Assembly: GCA_963797475.1 (NCBI GenBank)
Contig: CAWCPR010000001.1
Location: forward strand, 496,001-560,000
Source: CAWCPR01 sp963797475
GTDB lineage: Bacteria; Chloroflexota; Anaerolineae; Anaerolineales; UBA4823
Direction: 5' to 3'
Length of the DNA stretch: 64,000 nt
Part shown: piece after piece, positions 43,585-51,947 of the stretch
How positions within the stretch are numbered: position 1 is the stretch's first letter
How the letters are laid out: every line of letters starts with the position of its first letter
Made by a program: the position numbers and the translations under genes
Notes under the pieces: generated by a model
Seen by the model: the letters and a program-made list of their open reading frames with translations, nothing else
Databases searched by the model: none
What the model was told of the DNA's origin: nothing

Positions 43585-43590
43585 ATTATA
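43585..43590 (-). promoter_or_regulatory. consensus -10 box directly upstream of the DUF309 gene
   Basis: TATAAT on the - strand ends 6 bases before the ATG at 43578, so the transcript should begin at the start codon. No Shine-Dalgarno sequence and no good -35 (ACTCAA at 17 bases) are seen. Confidence 0.45.
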
Positions 43591-43679
43591 GCAAATCTTC
43601 GAATGGCTTGAGTCCGGGTTTTTCACTCTAGAAGGATCGGGTAGCCGCACTCAGGTGCATTTGGGCGGAACCCAGGCGC

Positions 43680-43709
43680 TTGCTAAAACGTCTGGATTTG
43701 TAGTATAAC
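43680..43709 (+). promoter_or_regulatory. probable promoter of the MoxR/von Willebrand operon
   Basis: TTGCTA (43680-43685), 18 bases, TATAAC (43704-43709). The start would lie near 43716, 3 bases before ATG 43719, so the first gene has little or no leader and no Shine-Dalgarno sequence. Confidence 0.45.
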
Positions 43710-43718
43710 CGTTCTATC

Positions 43719-46245
43719 ATGTATTCACAGTTCCAGCCTCGCTTTAACCGGAGTGGGACCCTGCCGCCTCGAGTCTCGCATTTATTCTGGGTGGTAATGC
43801 TCGTCGCCGCCATTTCCGCAAGCAGTTTTTCCCCAAAGAAAGCGGCTGCCCAACAGGATAGCGCGCTTTCGATGGCAGTCCAGGCAGGTTTTGACGGGTA
43901 TTGCAAAGAAAATGCCTGGACCCCGGTCAAGGTGACCCTCGAAAACCAAGGAGAAGATCTGGAAGGGCGCCTGGAGACGCGCGTGCCTGGCCTGATGGGC
44001 GAACAGATCGTCTATGCGCAGCCACTCAGCCTGGCGAACAACTCCCGTAAAGAGACTTTCCTCTACATTTTCTCGGAAAGTTTCCTGTCCGATTTAGTGG
44101 TCCAATTCCTGGTGGATGGCAAGCCGCGCAGCGAGACCAAAGTAAAAATGGATTGTTACAGCGCGCAAGATTTCCTGTTTGGCGTCATCGCTGCCAACCC
44201 CAGCCCGTTCCAGGTGCTCAGCGACCTGGATCCCCCGAACGGGCGGGCCAGCGTCGCCCAGATCCGTCCCGGCGACCTGCCCGATCGGCCAACCGGGCTG
44301 CAAGCCCTGGACGTCCTGCTGGTCTCCGGAGTCGACACGGGAGCATTCACCGCCTCTCAGAGAGCGGCGTTGGCGGCCTGGGTCGCCAGCGGCAAACGAC
44401 TGATCATCACCGGCGGGCCAGCCTGGCAGCAAACCGCAGCCGGGTTAGGCGAATTCCTGCCGCTCTCACCGAACTCGAGTGAAACGCTGCCCGGTATAGC
44501 CGCCTTAGGTGAATACGCCGGAAGAGTGGCAAACCTGGCAGGCGAAACCGTCGTCGCCACAGGCGACCTGTCCGCTGACAGTAAAACCCTGGTGGACGAA
44601 GATGGGGTCCCCCTGGCGGTGGAAAGACCGCTGGGCTCCGGGTTTGTTTATTACCTGGCTTTCGATCCGGCTCAGGAGCCGGTGAAAAGCTGGGATGGTT
44701 CGGTTGAGTTTTATCGCAAGCTGCTTTCGGAACCGATCGTAAAACTCGGATGGGCGAACGGCTTCCACAACTTGAGCGCAGCCCGTGAAGCCGTGACCAG
44801 CCTGCCCAACTTAAGCTTACCAGGGGCCAGCCTGGTATTTGCTTTTTTGTTATTCTATGTTTTCGCCGTCGGACCGGCGAACTACATCCTGCTGCGCATT
44901 TTCAAGCGCCGAGAGCTGGCCTGGATTAGCATACCTGCGCTGGTGGTGATCTTCAGCGCCGGGGCAATCCTGGTGGGCGGCCTGGCGCGCGGCAGCCGGC
45001 CGATTTTGAACCGTATGGCGATAGTCCAGGTCTGGCCCGGGGAATCTCAAGCCCAGGTCGATGGGCTGCTGGCCGTTTATTCGCCTCAGCGCGCCACGTA
45101 CCAGGTCGATATCCCCGCCGGTTTTCTGGTCCACCCCATTCCAGACGACAGCTCCATTTTAAGTCGCAGCGATTGGAATATCAGCGATAACGGCCTGCAA
45201 GGGACCAGCCTGCCAGACCTGCGCCTCGACGTTTCAGGAATCCGCTCGGTTTCACTACAGGGAACGCTGCCAGCCCCCCTATTCGCCGAAAACCTTACCC
45301 TGGAGATGAACAATTCCACGGTGAAGATTACGGGCAGCCTGAACAACCAGAGCGAGCTTAGCCTGAAAGGGGCGACGCTGCTCGGCCTGGGCGATGCCCA
45401 GCCGGTTGGCGCTATTCAAGCGAACAGCGCTACTCAAATTCAGCTTGATTTCAGAATTTCCGCGCGTGCCATCCCGGCCCAGGCCAACCAATCCTTCCCC
45501 TATGGGCCAACGGTCTATTATTCCAGCCCGGGAGGAGTAGCCTATCCCAGCCCGGGAGGATTGGCCTATTCTTACCAGGCAGGGATATCCAACCCCGCGA
45601 TGGTCGCGCTGGTGGGAACCCAGGATTTTTACAGCCAGGCAGATGCTTACCGCAAATACTCCTTACTAAACGCGACCACAAATTTCGACCAGCCCGTTGA
45701 AATCCAGCAAGACGGCTTCTACCTGGCTGGCTGGAGCGAGGCTCCCTTGTTGGATGCCAGCCTGGCTGGCAAGCGCTTCGCCGCAAACGACAAATCCCTA
45801 TACCTGGTGGCGCTGCACCCGCAGTGGACTCTTTCTGACGACTCTCTGACCCTTACTGCCGGCCTTTTTACCTGGAGCCCATTGACGATAAATGCCACAG
45901 TCGGCGTTTCGCCTTACGATTTGTATCTGGATCAGGACAGCTATGGATTCCGTTTCACACCTGTCCTGCCGGTCAGCTTCCATTCGGTCGAATTCGCTCA
46001 CCCTGCACCTGAAAAGCTACGGAGCCGCGGGGCCGGCAGGGGTCGATATTTCGCTTTGGGATTTCAACGACAATCAATGGGCGCCGATCCCCGACCCGCA
46101 GTGGGGCGACCTGGAAATTTCGAACCCCGACCGCTATGTCGGCAGCACAGGAGAAATCCGCATGATGATGGGAAGCGCGACCAGTTTGCAATCCCGGTCG
46201 GTCGAAACTGCGGATTTTACCCTGGTCGTTCGAGGCAGACCATGA
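43719..46245 (+). CDS. large membrane-anchored extracellular protein of the ABC/MoxR operon, frameshifted near 45990
   Basis: After one-base correction the product is about 841 residues. A signal or anchor helix lies at about 20-45, an extracellular beta-rich part follows, then a class-I-amidotransferase-like strand (VLLVSGVDTGAF, GKRLIITGG, about 200-230), two membrane helices (about 370-435) and a C-terminal beta domain. I recognise no named family; similar proteins accompany ABC-2 exporters. Reading stays in frame to FHSV near 45989, then continues one base later as SLTLHLKSYG to WGDLEISNPDRY and the stop at 46245; one extra base at about 45981-45995 explains it. A duplicated 24-base unit encodes SSPGGVAYPSPGGLAY (about 45525-45570). 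The stop overlaps the ATPase ATG (ATGA). Confidence 0.68.
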
Positions 46246-47212
46246 GCGATTCACCCGCGGCTCCTATGGCAATGATTGAAATTCAGGGCCTGACCAAGAA
46301 GTATGGGCGAACCACCGCCGTCGATGACATCACGCTCAGCGTGCAGGCCGGGGAGATTTTCGGGTTCGTCGGGCCTAACGGCGCCGGGAAAACGACCACG
46401 ATCCGCATGATCGCTACTTTGCTCCTACCTTCGCAAGGCGAGATACGGGTAGGCGGTAAATCGGTCAGCCAGGCTCCGCGCCAGGTCCGCCGGCTGATCG
46501 GGTACATGCCGGATTTCTTCGGCGTATACACTGACATGAAGGTCTGGGAATACCTGGATTTTTTTGGCGCGTGTTACCATATCCCGCCCGCCGAGCGCGC
46601 TCAACTGGCTAAAGATTTGTTGGAGCTGGTCGATCTTAGCCACCGAAGCGAGGACATGGTGGATAAACTCTCGCGCGGCATGAAACAGCGCCTCAGCCTG
46701 GCGCGCACCTTGATCCACGATCCCCAGGTGCTCATCCTGGACGAACCTGCCTCCGGCCTGGACCCGCGCGCCGGGTCGAGATTCGCGAGCTGCTGCTGCA
46801 GTTATCCCGCATGGGCAAGACGATCTTCTTCTCGTCGCACATCCTTTCGGACGTCGCCGAGATCTGTTCCCGGGTGGCGATTATCGAAGCCGGAAAGCTG
46901 GTAGCCGTCGGCAATCTGGAAGATTTACAGAGAACGTTGATGCCGCGCCGGAACGTCGAGATTACCATTTTAGACCGCCTAAGCGAAGCGCACGCGCTGC
47001 TGGAGACACTGGCAGGCGTCGATTCAGTGCAGGAGGTGACGAACCAGGGCGGGCTGCCTCGCTTGCTGGTCGAGTTCTCCGGCGACAACTCCGGGTTGAG
47101 CCGCGTCCTGGCTGAGTTGGTGAGCGGCGGCATCCCGGTTTTGCACTTCAGCGAAGACAACCGCGATTTGGAAGAGGTGTTCATGCGCGTTACCAAGGGG
47201 TTGGTGACTTGA
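46242..47212 (+). CDS. ABC-2 type transporter ATP-binding protein, frameshifted near 46772
   Basis: After correction the product is about 323 residues. It has Walker A GPNGAGKTT, Q-loop MPDFFGVYTDMKV, signature LSRGMKQR and Walker B VLILDEPASGLDP. Right after that the frame breaks: adding one C to the CC at 46771-46772 gives DPRARVEIRELLLQLSRMGK, continuing in the new frame with FFSSHILSDV (switch His) to the stop at 47212. The C-terminal 90 residues are the usual regulatory extension of GldA/CcmA-like ATPases. It powers the permease encoded next. A genuine break would remove the switch His and inactivate the protein; sequencing error seems more likely. Confidence 0.82.
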
Positions 47213-47224
47213 GGAAGGCATCTA

Positions 47225-48187
47225 TTGGAAGCAACCGATAACCAGCTCATCCAGAAACCAGGCGCCAAGCCAAAAGGCCCGTCCCTACTGGAGCGTTTGC
47301 GCCAGAACCCGGTGATTCTGAAAGAAATGCGCGCCCGCATGCGCGGCAACCGGGCTTTTGTGCTCATTACCTTGTACCTGTTGGTTCTCAGCCTGATCGT
47401 CGGCATGGTTTACCTGGGTCTCTCGCTTGCCAATAATCGCACGATGTCTGCCAGCGACCGCCAGATCTTCGGCAAGCTCATTTTCGGCATGGTGATATGG
47501 ATGCAGTTGCTGACCGCCAGCTTTATTGCACCGGCTTTAACCGCCGGCGCGATCTCTTCCGAAAGGGAACACCAGACTTACGATCTTCTACGCACAACCC
47601 TGCTGCCGGCCCGCTCGCTGGTCTTGGGGAAATTCTTCTCCGCCCTGCTGTTCATCTTTTTACTCCTGTTTGCCGCCTTGCCATTGGATAGCCTGGCTTT
47701 CCTGGTCGGAGGAGTAGCGCCGGAAGAGTTGGCGATAGCCAGCCTCCTTTTGATCGTCACTGCGATAACTTTCTGCGCCGTGGGGATTTTCTTCTCCAGC
47801 TTTATCTCCCGGACCCTGGTCTCCACCGTGCTGGCTTACGCCTTTGCCATCATTCTGGTGTTTGGGCTGCCCCTGTTTTTTATCATGATATTTGGCATGC
47901 TAAGTTCCTTATTCAGCCGCATACCCGGAAACTTGACCCCCACCACGATGGGAGTCCTGGTCGTTATCGGATGGATCCTGGTTTCGATCAACCCGATGGC
48001 GACTGTAATCGCAAGCGAGGTCATCCTGATCCAGGAGCAAAGCATCTTCCTGTTCAAGCTGCCGCTGAACAACGGTTTCACGATCACCCTGGTCTCACCC
48101 TGGTTTCCTTACGTGTGCTTCTATTTGCTATTGAGCCTGTTTTTATTGGCGCAAAGCATCCGTTTCGTAAAGCGAGTCGAAAAGTAG
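47225..48187 (+). CDS. ABC-2 type transporter permease
   Basis: The 320-residue protein has an N-terminal cytoplasmic region with NPVILKEMRARMRGNRAFVL, typical of ABC-2 permeases, then about six membrane helices. GAISSEREHQTYDLLRTTLLPARSLVLGK is the conserved coupling segment that contacts the ATPase. The family exports lipids, polysaccharides, drugs or proteins; the substrate is unknown. TTG 47225 is used because GAGGAAGG lies 6 bases upstream; the gene follows the ATPase after 12 bases. Together with the preceding two genes it forms a transporter module at the head of the operon. Confidence 0.83.
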   Translation: MEATDNQLIQKPGAKPKGPSLLERLRQNPVILKEMRARMRGNRAFVLITLYLLVLSLIVGMVYLGLSLANNRTMSASDRQIFGKLIFGMVIWMQLLTASFIAPALTAGAISSEREHQTYDLLRTTLLPARSLVLGKFFSALLFIFLLLFAALPLDSLAFLVGGVAPEELAIASLLLIVTAITFCAVGIFFSSFISRTLVSTVLAYAFAIILVFGLPLFFIMIFGMLSSLFSRIPGNLTPTTMGVLVVIGWILVSINPMATVIASEVILIQEQSIFLFKLPLNNGFTITLVSPWFPYVCFYLLLSLFLLAQSIRFVKRVEK

Positions 48188-48197
48188 GCGAATTGGA

Positions 48198-49889
48198 ATG
48201 AATCCGATGGATGAACTGGAGAAAATTCTTGGGCGCTGGTTGCGCTGGTTCCACTTCCGCCGAGGTGTATATTGGTCCTTACATGGCTTCATCCTGGGTA
48301 TTATCGCCGGACTCCTGGCTGCCTTTTTGCTCACCTTGCAGAACCGGCTGGTCCGGCCCGAATTTAGCGGGCTGGTTTTCGGCGCAGCCGCTGCGGGGTT
48401 CCTGCTGGCGGCACTTCTGGCTGCCCTTTGGCCCGTTTCTCGAGAATGGGCAGCCCGCTATTTTGACCGCCGGTTCGGGCTGCAGGAGCGCGTCAGCACT
48501 GCTCTCGAGCTTGGATGCTGCGCAGAGAGCGAAAACCCACTGGCGGTAGCAATGAGCCAAAAACAGCTCGCGGATGCACGCCTGGCCGCCGCGGCGGTCC
48601 ACCCACGGCAATTGCTGCCCATCCGCCTGCGGCCGGCCGAGCTTGGGCTGGCTGCGGCGCTTTGCCTGGGCGCCTTGCTCCTGGCAAGCTGGGGCCAATC
48701 TCATTTCCTTCAGACTGCCCAGGCGCGGCGGGTCAAACAAGCGATTGCAGCCGAAGCAAAGCAAGTAGAGGAAATGCGCAGCCGCATCGAGGAAATTCAA
48801 TCCCAGAAACTAACACCAGAGCAGGTGCAGGCGCTGACCCGGCCTCTTCAGGAGGCGCAGAAAAAACTACAGGAGGCGCAGACGTTGGAGCAAGCCGCCT
48901 CCGCATTGGAGGACGCTGAAAACACGCTGCAGGCATTAAATCCAGCCGAGGCCCAACAAAAGACGCAGGCGCTGCGAAAAGCCGGGCAAGCGCTCAGCCA
49001 GGAGGCAGGCAGCCCGCTGCAATCCTTTGGGGAGAAACTTGCGGCGGGGGATATTCAGGCCGCCGCGCAGGCTTTACAAGAGATCCAAACCGGCGATCTC
49101 AGTCCGCAGGAGCAGGCGGACCTGGGGCAGCAGCTTGCGGATGCAGCTCAATCCCTGCAGCAGGGCGACCCGCAAACGGCCGCAGACTTACAAACCGCCA
49201 GCCAGGCCCTGCAGACCGCGGATGGACAGGCCGCCGCCGGCGCGTTGCAGTCCGCCGCCCAGGACTTGAACGACATCGCTTCGCAGCAGGCTGTCGCCCA
49301 GGCCGCCCAACAGGCCGCCGGGCAGATAAGCCAGAGCCAGCAACAGCTTCTCGCCCAGGGCGCGCCCGCTTCGCCATCCGGCTCGACGGCGGGCCAGGCG
49401 GCGCAATCCGGCGCAAGCGCGGCGAACGGCGGGACCTCCGGGAGCAGCGGGACCGGGCAAGGCGCTGCGCAAGCAGGAACTGGCGGTTCGCCTGCCAGCG
49501 GTGGGCAGCAGGCCGGCGGCGGCGCCGGTCAAGGTGAATCCCAGGGGGTGGATACCAGCGGTAGCCAGGCGGGCAATCAACCGATTGCTCAAAATAATGG
49601 GCCCGGCGACGGCGGCGAAAGCCAATACGAAGAAATCTACGCCCCGCAGCGCCTGGGAGGCGACGGCGGCGTAGACGTCCAACTGCCAGGCAGCCCAAAT
49701 GGCTCGCCAGGCGACCAAATCCTGGGCCAGAGCCCTTCCTCCCCCGGGACCCAGGAGCAAAGCAGGGTGCCCTATACCCAGGTCCTGCCATCTTACCAGG
49801 ATGCATACCAACAGGCGATCGAGGCCGACCAGGTGCCGGTTCACCTGCGTGCCCTGGTCCGCGAGTATTTCAGCGCCTTGCAGCCATAA
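48198..49889 (+). CDS. membrane protein with long Ala/Gln coiled coil
   Basis: The 563-residue protein has two membrane helices near residues 30-80 and a third near 150-170, an arrangement like DUF4175-type proteins of MoxR operons. Residues of about 175-375 are strongly Ala/Gln/Glu rich and likely coiled coil, with repeated QALQ- and AAQ-type units. Residues 385-465 are a low-complexity Gly/Ser/Ala/Gln stretch. The last 65 residues are ordered again (RVPYTQVLPSYQDAYQQA, HLRALVREYFSAL) and probably bind a partner. I cannot assign a specific activity. It lies between the ABC permease and MoxR ATPase genes. Confidence 0.7.
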   Translation: MNPMDELEKILGRWLRWFHFRRGVYWSLHGFILGIIAGLLAAFLLTLQNRLVRPEFSGLVFGAAAAGFLLAALLAALWPVSREWAARYFDRRFGLQERVSTALELGCCAESENPLAVAMSQKQLADARLAAAAVHPRQLLPIRLRPAELGLAAALCLGALLLASWGQSHFLQTAQARRVKQAIAAEAKQVEEMRSRIEEIQSQKLTPEQVQALTRPLQEAQKKLQEAQTLEQAASALEDAENTLQALNPAEAQQKTQALRKAGQALSQEAGSPLQSFGEKLAAGDIQAAAQALQEIQTGDLSPQEQADLGQQLADAAQSLQQGDPQTAADLQTASQALQTADGQAAAGALQSAAQDLNDIASQQAVAQAAQQAAGQISQSQQQLLAQGAPASPSGSTAGQAAQSGASAANGGTSGSSGTGQGAAQAGTGGSPASGGQQAGGGAGQGESQGVDTSGSQAGNQPIAQNNGPGDGGESQYEEIYAPQRLGGDGGVDVQLPGSPNGSPGDQILGQSPSSPGTQEQSRVPYTQVLPSYQDAYQQAIEADQVPVHLRALVREYFSALQP

Positions 49890-49973
49890 CCGGACTGGCT
49901 TTTTCTTCCAAGGCCTGATACGGGTCTGCCGGAAAGGGTGTTCGTAAGTTCCCTCATGCCTTAAGGAGTGCAT

Positions 49974-50960
49974 ATGCAGCCCTCGCTGACGATAGAGCAA
50001 TTTCGCGAAACAAGCCAAGGGATAGAATTTGAGGTCGGCAAAGTCATTGTAGGCCAGGCGCAGGTTGTTCGCAGCGTCCTGGTCAGCATCCTGGCTGGAG
50101 GCCATGCTTTGTTGGAAGGCGTACCCGGCTTAGGGAAAACGATGTTGATCCGCACCCTGGGAGATGTGCTCAACTTGAAATTCTCCCGCATCCAGTTTAC
50201 GCCCGACTTGATGCCGGCCGACATCGTCGGTACCGAGATCCTGGTAGACCAAAATGGGAACAGGTCCTTCCGCTTCCAGCCCGGGCCGGTGTTCGCTAAC
50301 CTGGTATTAGCGGATGAGATCAACCGCGCCACCCCCAAAACCCAATCCGCCCTGCTGGAAGCCATGCAGGAACACGCCGTCACCGTCGCCGAAAAAACGT
50401 ATACCCTGGAAGAGCCATTTTTCGTGCTTGCCACCCAAAATCCGCTCGAGATGGAGGGCACTTACCCACTGCCGGAGGCCCAGCTCGACCGCTTTCTGTT
50501 CAAGATCCAGGTGAAATTCCCTTCCCCCGATGAACTGGTGCAGATTCTGGCGCGCACTACCGGAGAGCAGTCCCCAAATCCCCGCCAGGCGGCGACCGGG
50601 GCGCAGGTCCTGGAAATGCGCCTCATTGCCCGCCAGGTCCCAATCGCCGCCCACGTCAGCGACTACGTCGCCCGCCTGGTCGTCGCCACGCACCCCGAAA
50701 ACGAAGCGGCCCCGCCCCTGGTGCGGCAGTTCGTGCGCTACGGCGCTTCGCCGCGCGGCGGGCAGGCGTTAATCCTGGGAGCAAAGGTGACCGCGTTGAT
50801 GGCAGGCCGCTACAACGTGGCTTTTGAAGATGTCCAGGCCATCGCTTTAGCCGCCCTGCGCCACCGGCTGATCTTGAACTTCGAAGGGCTGGCTGAAGGC
50901 ATTAGCAGCGACGACATCCTCGCCGAGCTGCTCGAAAATGTTCGCGAGCTGTTGAGATAG
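49974..50960 (+). CDS. MoxR family AAA+ ATPase
   Basis: The 328-residue protein is a MoxR-type AAA+ chaperone ATPase of the cytoplasm. Walker A GVPGLGKT (about 49-56), IQFTPDLMPADIVGTEIL, Walker B LVLADEINRATPKTQSALLEAM, sensor 1 FVLATQNPLEMEGTYPLPEAQ and sensor 2 region YGASPRGGQALI are all present. MoxR proteins usually act with von Willebrand A proteins to insert metals or remodel complexes. Start ATG 49974 is fixed by AAGGAG 5 bases upstream. DUF58 and von Willebrand genes follow, the classic MoxR neighbourhood. Confidence 0.93.
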   Translation: MQPSLTIEQFRETSQGIEFEVGKVIVGQAQVVRSVLVSILAGGHALLEGVPGLGKTMLIRTLGDVLNLKFSRIQFTPDLMPADIVGTEILVDQNGNRSFRFQPGPVFANLVLADEINRATPKTQSALLEAMQEHAVTVAEKTYTLEEPFFVLATQNPLEMEGTYPLPEAQLDRFLFKIQVKFPSPDELVQILARTTGEQSPNPRQAATGAQVLEMRLIARQVPIAAHVSDYVARLVVATHPENEAAPPLVRQFVRYGASPRGGQALILGAKVTALMAGRYNVAFEDVQAIALAALRHRLILNFEGLAEGISSDDILAELLENVRELLR

Positions 50961-50980
50961 GACGCTGAGAATGCGGAGGA

Positions 50981-51039
50981 ACACGGATTAAGAGAGAAGA
51001 AAAAGGGATCTATCTGCGTTTTTCTGCGTTAATCCGTGT
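50981..51039. repeat. intergenic inverted repeat between MoxR and DUF58 genes
   Basis: ACACGGATTAA (50981-50991) and TTAATCCGTGT (51029-51039) are perfect inverted arms separated by 37 bases. The 105-base gap also has CTGCGTTTTTCTGCGTT, a direct repeat of CTGCGTT. Its make-up (ATCTGCGTT, AATCCGTGT) differs from the neighbouring coding sequence and resembles dispersed intergenic repeats seen in several phyla. Confidence 0.65.
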
Positions 51040-51065
51040 CCCATTCATTTAAAGGTTGAGACTGA

Positions 51066-51947
51066 ATGCTTTTTGATGAAACCACCTTGCGCAAATTGAC
51101 CCGCCTGACCCTGGTCGCCACCCAGGTGCGTGCAGGCGTTTTGAAAGGCGACCGCCGTTCCACGCGCAAGGGTTCCAGCATAGAGTTTGCGGACTACCGC
51201 AACTACACGCCAGGCGACGACCTGCGCCGCCTGGATTGGAACGCCTACGCCCGCCTGGACCGGCCTTTTCTCAAATTGTTCGAAGAGGAAGAGGACCTGG
51301 CAGTCCACCTGTTGGTGGACTGCTCGGGTTCCATGGATTGGGGGGAGGCCGGCTTGAATAAATTCCAGTATGCCCTGCGCCTGGCCGGGGCAATCGGGGC
51401 CATCGCCCTGGCAGCCGGGGACCGCTTGAACGCAGCTATTCTACGGGCGGATTTGCCGCCGCGCGTCCACGGCCCCGTCCAGGGCGGGCAGAACACGCTG
51501 CGGCTGCTGAAATTCCTGGAGGCTCAGAGAGCGGGCGGGCAAACCGACCTGGACCGTTCGCTGCGCGATTACCTGTACACCCCGCGCCGCCCGGGGTTGT
51601 GCTTTATTCTTTCAGATTTCTTGTCGCCGGCGGGTTACCAGGCCGGCGTATCCCATCTGCTAAGCCGCGGCTTCGAAGTCGTATTGGTGCATTTGCTCTC
51701 CCCAGATGAGCTGGAGCCGCCGCTTTCCGGCGATCTGCGCCTGGTGGACGTCGAAACCAACCAGGGCCGTGAGATCTCGCTGGACGGCCGGCTGCGCCTC
51801 CTTTACCAGCAACGCCTGCGGGAATGGCAGGCTGAGCTGCGCCAGTTCTGCAGTAAGCGCGGCGCCCGTTACCTGGAACTGTCCACCCAGCAGCCATGGG
51901 ACCAGGTGGTGTTGTACCAGATGCGCCTGGCAGGCATCGTGAAATGA
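51066..51947 (+). CDS. DUF58 domain protein (von Willebrand-like partner of MoxR)
   Basis: The 293-residue protein contains the DUF58 signature YTPGDDLRRLDWNAYARLDR (about 48-67) and, next to it, LLVDCSGSMDW with a DxSxS metal-ion-dependent adhesion site near residue 87. No membrane segment is seen, so it is probably cytoplasmic or peripheral. DUF58 proteins are almost always encoded beside moxR and are thought to link the ATPase to the membrane von Willebrand proteins. The stop overlaps the ATG of the next gene (ATGA). The intergenic repeat lies just upstream. Confidence 0.9.
   Translation: MLFDETTLRKLTRLTLVATQVRAGVLKGDRRSTRKGSSIEFADYRNYTPGDDLRRLDWNAYARLDRPFLKLFEEEEDLAVHLLVDCSGSMDWGEAGLNKFQYALRLAGAIGAIALAAGDRLNAAILRADLPPRVHGPVQGGQNTLRLLKFLEAQRAGGQTDLDRSLRDYLYTPRRPGLCFILSDFLSPAGYQAGVSHLLSRGFEVVLVHLLSPDELEPPLSGDLRLVDVETNQGREISLDGRLRLLYQQRLREWQAELRQFCSKRGARYLELSTQQPWDQVVLYQMRLAGIVK

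Noticed and set aside
45892..46245. Separate small gene between the first MoxR-operon gene and the ATPase
   Set aside because: It is the displaced C terminus of the upstream protein after a one-base shift: no ribosome binding site, and its content continues the upstream domain.
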